DNA from: Durusdinium trenchii
Lineage: Eukaryota > Sar > Dinophyceae > Suessiales > Symbiodiniaceae
Assembly: GCA_963970005.1 (NCBI GenBank)
Contig: CAXAMN010006668.1
Coordinates: 1,434,940-1,498,939, forward strand
Direction of reading: 5' to 3'
Length of the DNA: 64,000 bases
The position numbers were made by a program, and so were the translations under genes. Shown one piece after another: positions 57,261 to 64,000 of this stretch. How positions within the stretch are numbered: position 1 is the stretch's first letter; every line of letters begins with the position of its first letter. The notes under the pieces are model-generated. The model had not been told where the DNA came from. It ran no database searches and was given only the letters and a program-made list of their open reading frames with translations.

Positions 57261-60200
57261 ATGGCGACCAACGCGCCTTTGTTGGGCAACCAAAGCAAGA
57301 AAGGTGGCCATTCAAAGGCGTCGATCTTCTACGGGGCCGATGAGTACTTGGAAGAGCTCAAAAAGAAGTATCATGGTTGAGTCATTCATTGAATTTGTGC
57401 AGTATAGCTCCACGACCCAGGGCCTACGGAAAATAATTGTGGCAAATGGTCCTTCTACAAGTAAGTGTTTATATGTCAGTGTAGTATTCTCTTTCTGGCC
57501 ATTACCCAATTTCTGTTGGCATCAAGCTCTTTTTCTTGTGCGTTGAGCCTCCCAAAGATCCTGCTTACTCTGGAAGTTGGCACGCTTGGTTGGGCGGCAT
57601 TTTCACGGCAATCCATGTAATCAAAAACGAAAGCTCAATGCATTTTGGAGGACTCGGACCTCCACAGCAGCAGCGCCAAAAACCGAAGATAGGTTAATGC
57701 ACGATGCCTTTGCGAAAGGTAATGACACACCTAGTTTCGCAAAGGATTTCACAATAGATTTCCCGATCTGTTCGTGCGTGAAAGCTCGCAAAAAGCGTTG
57801 CGAAACAAACTTGTCTGAACCACGATGCAAGAGAAACCATTCTCAGTGAACAACACTCACATGAAGATCTGAAGATCCAATGGATCAAACCAATCCTTTT
57901 TTGGTGGGACTGGGGACGCTGGGTTTTGGCCACCGCTTTGCCAGGTATGCCCATGACCATGAGATTGCGGCCATGAAGAACCTGCTGCCGGGTGAGGCGG
58001 ATCCCAATGCAGCAGGTGTCGCCCAGAGCCAGGATAAGATGCTGAAGGTGCAGTTCGGAACGGACCTGGTTTTTATCTGGTTTTGATGGGATGAGGGGTA
58101 GAACCATTAGAACCAGTAGGAACTGTCTTTATTGAAGTGGATTAAGTGGTAAGGATCACGTGGGGCAGGTACTTTAAAAAAACAAAAACCTTTTGGGTCA
58201 CTGGATGTTTGGGGAACCAACATGATACAAAAAGGTGGGTTTAGGGTTTAGGGTGGAATCCAGTGTACATTGATTGAAATCTGTAAGATATTGTTTAGGA
58301 GTTTAGGCCTCATCAAATGGTCCACCAAATAGAGCTGCCACTCTGGTAATATTTAGCAGAGCCTTTTCTTCAGCGAAGTTTTGTACATGTACACTTCAAA
58401 CATGCAAAAAGCCCGTGGAGATCGCATTGACTTCACTTCACTTGTCGCCGCCACATTGTCCTTTTGAAGACTTCAGGTGGAGAAGGACAACGAGAACCGG
58501 AGCTTGATCACCAAACGTTTGTTCCCCACGGCCAACAAGCCGGATCCCATGCCTCAAAACTTGGCGTTCCTCTTCACCAAGATTACGCCCGAGCAGATGA
58601 TGTACATGTGGAACGTCTTGACAGCCATCTTCGTGGGCCAGGTGCTGGGATCATGAAGGATCTTCGTTTGACACACCCCAGATCATCCATGTATGGAATA
58701 TCTACACTTTCCCATATGTTCCCCATTTATGACCCCAATGTCAGTATACTATACATGGATGTTCTGGGTACTGTTGGTGGACTTGATGGAGTTTCCTCCT
58801 GCACCCACGGTCGGGTCATGTAAGAAAACCTGCGGGCCTCCAGGCCTCCACGGTTGGTGCGATGGCTCTCAGGAGAGGTGCAGCCATCGCTACTAGGGTG
58901 GAGGCCATCGCTCTTAGATTCCTTTGCTATTAGGTTACAAAACGCTTTAGCATTGAAGGAAGAACTCCCCAAACCTGGCACGGCTGCCAGGGGGGCATTC
59001 CAGTCCACAGGGTGAATCCGTGTGAACACAAGTCATTTGATGGAATCTGTCCATGAAAGTGGAGTGTCTCATGCGTTCATCATTCATCATGCCAATTTCT
59101 GGAGCTGAACATCTCATGAACTTTTCTTCACCAACTCATTGGCTTAACGAGGCCCATTCTGACATGGGCTTAACGTAAGCCTTAATTGATTATTATCCTA
59201 TACTGTATGTCATCACTTTTGCCCCGTGGCACTGACAGAAAGGCTGTGGCATGCACGTCACACACCAAGGGGTAAGCATGCACTGATTTACAGAATCAAG
59301 TACCTCATCCTCAAGTGGCACCTACACGAGGCTACATCCCACATGCTTAATTTTGTTTGTTGCCAACTGGGCCCGGCTCAAATAAAAGAGATAAAGAGAC
59401 TCTAAAGAGACCCAGAACTTCCAGAATCCGGAGGGGAACGTGTAGACAGGTTCCTTTTGCTATACGTCTTTTGGGTCTATGACACCCGTTTTTTGGAGCC
59501 AGTTGACCTACAGGTGTTGATGGTCATCGCTTATTGCGGTGCCTTGGCGACGTTGCCCGATTACTGGTGGACTTGTACTCTGCTCTTCGGGATCCCGTTC
59601 TCCTACATTGCGATTCAGAATATTTATATCGACCATGACGTGACCCTGCTGCAATAGGAAACACATGAACAAAAACACATAACGTATTGATTCCTCTTAG
59701 AACAGGCTGCTAAAGAAGGCTTAAGGAAGCATTGAAGCTTCTGGGCATTGGACAGACTTGCTTCTTTCACAGTGCTCTTGTCAATCAGTGTGTCAGGTGT
59801 GCGACTTATGCGAGTTATGGCCATATACATTCATGTGCTCATTGGGTTACGTCCAAACTGTTGAGATGTTCACCGAATTACAATGGAAACACGGGGCACT
59901 GTATAGTAAGACACTGTACACTGTATAGTTAATCAATAGATTTTCAGGACCTGATTGCCTTGACATTTACCGCAGTCACCAACCGGTTTGTCAGTCACAG
60001 AAGCTGTGCCCCTGCAGAACACAGAAGTTGATTGAACAGATTTGGACAGTAATTCTTTCGCTTTTCGGATGTGGAAACCCTGTGAGCTGTGGGTGATCCT
60101 GGTCACCAGGTGGTGCTTCCCATTTGTGACCGATGCAGGTGATGCATGGCGCAACATTCCCGGTGCATCTCGGCGAGAGTCGGGGGCGAGATGTGGCAGT

Positions 60201-61294
60201 TGCTGCGGTGGCGGATTGGATTCAAGTCTTTGGAGCGATCTCAGATCCGAAGATCATAGAAAAATCATTTAAAGAGCATCCTCTGGTGGAGTAGATGTTT
60301 TGTTCTTTTTCTCACCTGGTATCCCAACATTGAACCAACATATATATATATATATTATATACACACACCCTCCCTCCTTCGAATGCCTGTGATTGCTTGG
60401 GGATTGCTTCGACATCACCTGTGTGTGAATCGCTCGTTCGAGCTTCAGATGTGTGTTTCAGACGCCAGGTACGACTGGCAAAAGTTCTTGACCCATCCTT
60501 TTGCCGACTTCTTCTCCTTGCCTTGGGAAGAATTTGTTTTGGAGCACAACCGCCACCATGCCAGCACGGTGGACCTGTTGATCCAGGGCGAGTTTGGCTG
60601 GGATCCGGAGGAGGGAACCGGGACGGTGGGACACCGGCATCGACCGTGTCTCCGAAACCGGGAGGTCGGTCGACGGGTCGGTCGTCGGGTCGGCATCGAG
60701 AGTGTCTTCCGAATCTGGGGAATCTTTAGTGACGGGAGTGAAAGCATGGACCGGATGTGAAATGGTCCAGATGATATATATATATATGTTTATATGTGTT
60801 TTTGCTATTTCAAAATATGCTGGGGCTGTCAGCACTGACATCCAGCAGCTCTCGGTGCTTTCATGATCATACAGTGCTTTTCTGCGGTTCTCACATATTT
60901 TGGTGGGATTCACTGGATTGATGGCTGTATGGACTATGTGGCTAAGCAACGCAGCCATGTTGTTGCACATGCCTTGCCCATGCGGCAACATGGCAGCATT
61001 ATTCAGATCCAGGTTTCTTTCCTTCATCAATTTTCACATGATGTTCTTGGTGATACCTCCCCCTCGATGCAGACCACTTGATCTGAAGAATCATTTGTTG
61101 CGATCTCTCATCATGTTGTTTCCCTCAGGATGAATCCTATAAGATTCGGTGGTTGGGGATGTGAACTGGGTCGGTTTAGAAGTTTAGAGGATGTAGTTGG
61201 ATCCACAAGGTTTCACTGGGTCGGTTTGCAAACGGCAGGAGTTCCACTACGCCTTGCAGCAGTGGGCAGGACCCTTCAGCACCAACTGGTTCAA
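57261..61294 (+). CDS. Membrane fatty-acid-desaturase-like protein, at least eight exons, 3' incomplete
   Basis: Exons: 57261-57375, 57558-57692, 57875-58068, 58477-58643 (GC donor), 59450-59639, 60139-60164 (GC donor), 60469-60610 (GA donor), 61239-61294 and onward. All phases agree, giving about 341 residues. The start is MATNAPLLGNQSKKGG. Later come WHAWLGGIFTAIHVIKNE, MMYMWNVLTAIFVGQ, FLLLYVFWVYD and TCTLLFGIPFSYIAIQNIYI (membrane segments). Next are HDVMHG, which is an HDxxH box, then EEFVLEHNRHHASTVDLL with HxxHH, then GEFGWDPE/EFHYALQQWAG. Two of the three histidine boxes of the membrane desaturase superfamily are present. The third, C-terminal box is not found; its exons lie beyond the repeats from 61.4 kb or were missed. 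The likely role is O2- and di-iron-dependent modification of a fatty acyl chain in a membrane; the substrate is unknown. AG acceptor-like cgag lies 17 bases before the ATG and could be the trans-splice site. Confidence 0.82.
58882..58936 (-). repeat. 21-bp repeat (SDGLQP type), site 4, in a desaturase intron
   Basis: GCCATCGCTACTAGGGTGGAGGCCATCGCTCTTAG plus a partial unit; it lies between exons 58477-58643 and 59450-59639. Confidence 0.7.
60139..60164 (+). CDS. 26-nt microexon of the desaturase (first histidine box)
   Basis: Bounded by gatgcag|GTG and a GC donor (ccggt|gcatct). It encodes VMHGATFP plus two bases. The preceding exon ends ...IYIDHD at a GT donor, so the HDxxH box is assembled only by joining the two. 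Phase fits on both sides. Confidence 0.75.
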
Positions 61295-61395
61295 GTAGCT
61301 TGTCAGCCAACGAAGGTGTTTCTTGTTCACGGTAAGGGTTCGTCCGTTCTGTTTATTTGCGTATGTTTGCGTCATTATGTTTGTGTCTGCCAGAC

Positions 61396-61580
61396 CCCTT
61401 TATTCTAGAAGTTTAAAAAAGCAAAACAAAAAGCAATCACAAAATGCTACCAGAAAAACAAAAGCAATCACCAAAGCAAAAAAAGAGCAAAACAAAGCAA
61501 CCCCAAAATGCAACCAGAAAAACAAAAGCAATCATAAAAGCAAAAAAACAAGCAAACAAAATTGCAAGCAAAAATGGAAC
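61396..61580 (+). repeat. A-rich tandem repeat (AAAAGCAATCA type)
   Basis: Units such as AAAATGCAACCAGAAAAACAAAAGCAATCA recur at about 61440 and 61506. It is broadly the reverse complement of the T-rich repeat at 62200-62370. Confidence 0.7.
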
Positions 61581-61583
61581 AAC

Positions 61584-61850
61584 TCAGCCGGGCTTTCTGG
61601 CGCACTTTTTGGAAGGGTCCACGCTCAGCCGGGCTTTCTGGCGCACTTTTTGGAAGGGTCCACGCTCTGGCGCGCTTTCTGGCGCACTTTTGAGGGAGGG
61701 TCCACGCTCTGGCGCGCTTTCTGGCGCACTTTTGAGGGAGGGTCCACTTTCTGGCGCACTTTCTGGCGCACTTTTGGGGGAGGGTCCACTTTCTGGCGCA
61801 CTTTCTGATGCACTTTTGGGGGAGGGTCCACTTTCTGGTGCACTATTGCT
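61584..61850 (+). repeat. 41-42 bp tandem repeat
   Basis: Six to seven units of the form TTTCTGGCGCACTTTTGAGG-GAGGGTCCACGCTC. Because the unit is near 42 bp, long frames stay open on both strands (SGALSGALLREGP... and its counterpart), which should not be taken for genes. Confidence 0.85.
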
Positions 61851-61872
61851 CGCTTTTTTTTCCAATTTTTTC

Positions 61873-62004
61873 CGGCGCCGGGTAAAAAGTCGCACTTTTG
61901 GGTCGCTTTTTTTTTCGCATTTTTTTCGAAAAAAAAAGCCAAAAAAGAACGAAAAAAGGCGAAAAAAGAGCGACCCAAAAGTCCGACTTTTTACCCGGCC
62001 CCGG
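61873..62004. repeat. Inverted repeat with about 55-bp arms
   Basis: CCGGCGCCGGGTAAAAAGTC...TTGGGTCGC is mirrored by GCGACCCAAAAGTCCGACTT...ACCCGGCCCCGG, around a T-run/A-run centre. Confidence 0.75.
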
Positions 62005-62009
62005 AACCC

Positions 62010-62145
62010 AGTGTGAAAAAAAGCGACCAAAAGTGCGACTTCTGACCCGGCGCCGGAAAAAAGGCGACCAAAAGTGCGACATTTGACGCGGCACCAGAAA
62101 AGAAGCGACCAAAAGCGCGACACTTGACCCGGCACCAGAAAAGAC
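62010..62145 (+). repeat. About 40-bp tandem repeat (GCGACCAAAAGTGCGAC)
   Basis: Three units, each GCGACCAAAAG(T/C)GCGAC...GA(C)CCGGC(G/A)CC(G/A)GAAAA, continuing the right arm of the preceding inverted repeat. Confidence 0.75.
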
Positions 62146-62199
62146 CCTTGTCCAGTACTAACCCTACCCGGCCCCTCCAAACTACCCTCTATGTGTTGC

Positions 62200-62370
62200 T
62201 TGTTATTTTTTTGGTTGCCTTTTTATTGCCTTTTTTTGCTTTCTTGGTTGCTTTTTGTTTTGCTGGTGCTTTTTTGGTNNNNNNNNNNTTTTTTGCTTTC
62301 TTGGTTGCTTTTTGTTTTGCTGGTGCTTTTTTGGTTTGTTTGTTTTTGTTTTTTTTGGGGAGCTTTTTTT
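62200..62370 (-). repeat. T-rich tandem repeat split by the gap
   Basis: TTTTTTGCTTTCTTGGTTGC...GCTGGTGCTTTTTTGGT (47 bp) is present identically on both sides of the N run, pointing to a tandem array or an assembly overlap. Confidence 0.85.
62279..62288. other. Sequence gap (10 N)
   Basis: Ten unknown bases within the T-rich repeat, with identical 47-bp flanks. Confidence 0.99.
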
Positions 62371-62524
62371 TAGTTTATTGATTTCAAGAATAAAGCCACC
62401 TCTGGTGGACACAACATTATGTACTCTGAGATGTTTCTTTGAAGAAAAGATGAGCTAACGGCGGAGCGCCACCTTTCGATACTAGTAACCTTTGTGGAGT
62501 GATTGATTGAACTGGCCATGAAAC

Positions 62525-63097
62525 TCATCCTGAACATCGTAAAGTTGCGTTTGATTCTACTGGTTGCATATGAACTCCAAGAGCGCGTTGAGGATCAGAG
62601 GCAGGATTGCTAACAGATTCTTTGTCTAGGGCGCTGTGCGAGGGTTGTGAGCGCTTTGCTGTGGAGAGTCCCAGCTGCTTTCCACCCTGTGCACAATCTA
62701 GTTTGCGCTTTTGTTTATCAGTTGCATCGATGGAAGGCCCTTCATGCTCAGGGCCTTCACAGTTTCCGTTCCCCAACTCTTGAGAACTTCCTGTTTCAAT
62801 CGTCGGCGTCCAGCAACAGACCTTCCAACAGCATGATTGTCGGAGAAAAACTCTTGGTATGAGTGTAGCGGCTCGTTCGGCGCTTTGGAGCTGCTGGAAG
62901 GCTCGCCGTATAATGTTGTGGAAATCGTCAAGCACCGTCAGCACGCAGAAGGCATATGCATAGGCGAGGAAGAGTTCTTGTCCCCAACAATAGTGTCGAA
63001 TTGCAAAGTCTAACAAATGTTCCAAACCGCTTCTTGGGCCGAGTTGGCAACCTGGACGTCGTTGCCTGGCGCTCCAAAAGACTGCGTGTGTTTCCAT
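62525..63097 (-). CDS. 190-codon minus-strand ORF, uncertain
   Basis: The frame runs from Met at 63097 to a stop at 62525. It reads HYCWGQELFLAYAYAFCVLT, then LDDFHNIIRRAFQQLQSAER, followed by a less convincing tail. An overlapping frame (62931-62698) reads GRSVAGRRRLKQEVLKSWGT, then KALSMKGLPSMQLINKSA, and is equally protein-like. A frameshift between the two, or an old retroelement, is possible. No family is recognised. Confidence 0.3.
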   Translation of the reverse strand: METHAVFWSARQRRPGCQLGPRSGLEHLLDFAIRHYCWGQELFLAYAYAFCVLTVLDDFHNIIRRAFQQLQSAERAATLIPRVFLRQSCCWKVCCWTPTIETGSSQELGNGNCEGPEHEGPSIDATDKQKRKLDCAQGGKQLGLSTAKRSQPSHSALDKESVSNPASDPQRALGVHMQPVESNATLRCSG

Positions 63098-63731
63098 TCT
63101 GCTATCAGCTTGCAGATGTGCAGCTAGTGTGTGCCCAATTTCTCATTGAAGGCAACCTTAAAAACGTGGTTCTTGCTTCTAAGCGCCGCTGGTATTTTGG
63201 CCTACAAAATCCTATAAGCCTTTGAACAGTTGAAGATGGAGGCAGCTGAGCATCGGCGCCAAATGATACCTGATATTTTGTTCCAAAGTGATTGGATAAG
63301 ATGACTGATTGTGTGGTTCATCATTTTGGGGAGAAAGAGGGTCCAACAGACAGAAATTGAACAATAGACTAATTCTAAAATTCTAAATCAACTATTGAAA
63401 GTACACCTTATGCACCAACACCTGTTTCTTAAAAGGTGGTGACACTACAATCGGGAGTTCACACAGATCTTGAAATGCATGTACTTGCCAACTGGGAATC
63501 TAGCAAGAACAAGCAGCAAACATGCCACCATGAGTTGTTTCTTCACAATCAGGATGAGAAGATCATGGATCACAATCGGAACGTGGATCCCCAAGTCTGT
63601 AACAGAGTGATGTTTTCCCCATGGTAGGAACTTGCTCTTTTGACATCCTTTGCAGTCTCGTCTGGGAATCAAAGACATCGTCTTCTACTTTGGACATTCC
63701 GTCTTGCTTCTGTCCTCTGCCTCTACGGCCC

Positions 63732-64000
63732 ATGGCGTGGCCGCGTCAGAGCATTGAGGCTGTTCTGGAGGGCGGCGCTCCTGCTGAGGATGCGCTAGCT
63801 GCTAACGCACGTGGGCAAACCCACACAAAATCACAGTTTCTACACCAACTCCACGCAATCTTCTCGCACCCACAACATTTCACATTCCCACTGGACCTCC
63901 CCCTCACCTGGCTCGTAGCCTTTATGTTACGACGCCACCCCACACCACACCCCCAGAAACCACCTTGGGTGACTACTTTCTACGACGCGCAACACCATGG
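63732..64000 (+). CDS. ORF open to the right edge, 3' partial
   Basis: ATG at 63732 opens MAWPRQSIEAVLEGGAPAED then ALAANARGQTHTKSQFLHQL, continuing His/Pro-rich and still open at the last base (89 codons). The CAC/ACC-rich composition resembles the LINE-like segment at 42.5-44.5 kb, so it could be a related element. No motif is visible. Confidence 0.35.
   Translation, partial: MAWPRQSIEAVLEGGAPAEDALAANARGQTHTKSQFLHQLHAIFSHPQHFTFPLDLPLTWLVAFMLRRHPTPHPQKPPWVTTFYDAQHH

Noticed and set aside
58240..58253. (TTTAGGG)2 telomere-like sequence
   Set aside because: Only two units, inside a desaturase intron; easily chance.
60042..60138. Membrane-like reading (RMWKPCELWVILVTRWC...) upstream of the microexon
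   Set aside because: Including it breaks the phase between the HD-ending exon and the VMHG microexon; treated as intron.
61444..62180. 190- and 198-codon ORFs on both strands
   Set aside because: Both are by-products of 40-42 bp tandem repeats that lack stops; repeated SGALSGALL-type units are not evidence of a gene.
1..64000. CRISPR arrays, rRNA genes, bacterial promoters or origins
   Set aside because: No regularly spaced repeat-spacer structure, rRNA-like sequence or prokaryotic signals were seen; the gene structure is eukaryotic.

Overview
This window reads as nuclear DNA of a dinoflagellate, probably a symbiodiniacean or related Suessiales (inference). Its genes are split into exons of about 25-190 bp separated by long introns. 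Splice donors mix GT, GC and a few GA. Almost every acceptor reads AG|G, and two neighbouring genes lie head-to-tail only 123 bp apart. There are no bacterial-type operons, ribosome binding sites or CRISPR arrays. Most long single-frame ORFs in the window are chance or repeat-derived, so genes were found by joining exon-sized segments whose translations match protein families and whose reading phases agree.

Three genes could be rebuilt, all on the plus strand. (1) 28786-33130 encodes a magnesium-dependent phosphatase-1-like HAD hydrolase in six exons. (2) 37917-49933 encodes a secreted papain-family (C1A) cysteine protease with an I29 propeptide. About fourteen exons cover 12 kb and keep the catalytic Cys, His and Asn. 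(3) 57261-61294 and onward encodes a membrane-bound fatty-acid-desaturase-like protein. It includes a 26-nt microexon that completes the first histidine box. The last exon of another gene ends at 57137, just upstream. Shorter exon-like segments of unrecognised or weakly recognised genes lie at 2.9-3.4, 8.7-9.2, 9.7-10.5, 12.0 (protein-kinase tail), 15.6-15.8 (minus), 23.0-23.3, 34.7-34.9 (minus) and 56.0 kb (minus). A long unspliced ORF with a zinc ribbon runs off the left edge.

Mobile and repetitive DNA fills much of the rest. The clearest mobile element is a 2,494-bp DNA transposon at 6026-8519 with 29/30-bp terminal inverted repeats and an intact 5-bp target duplication (AAACG). It carries a frameshifted Lys/Pro/Ala-rich gene. 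A decayed LINE-like segment (AP-endonuclease-like) flanked by about 280-bp direct repeats sits in an intron of the protease gene. Two dispersed short-repeat families recur: a CTACTAG-linked family at six sites, and a 21-bp family at four sites that reads SDGLQP. Further arrays include a palindromic AATTAA cluster around the gap at 18.6 kb and a 1-kb symmetric repeat complex around the gap at 62.28 kb. Stretches not listed (for example most of 16.2-18.0, 19.0-21.2, 26.2-28.7 and 51.6-54.6 kb) show nothing I can support.
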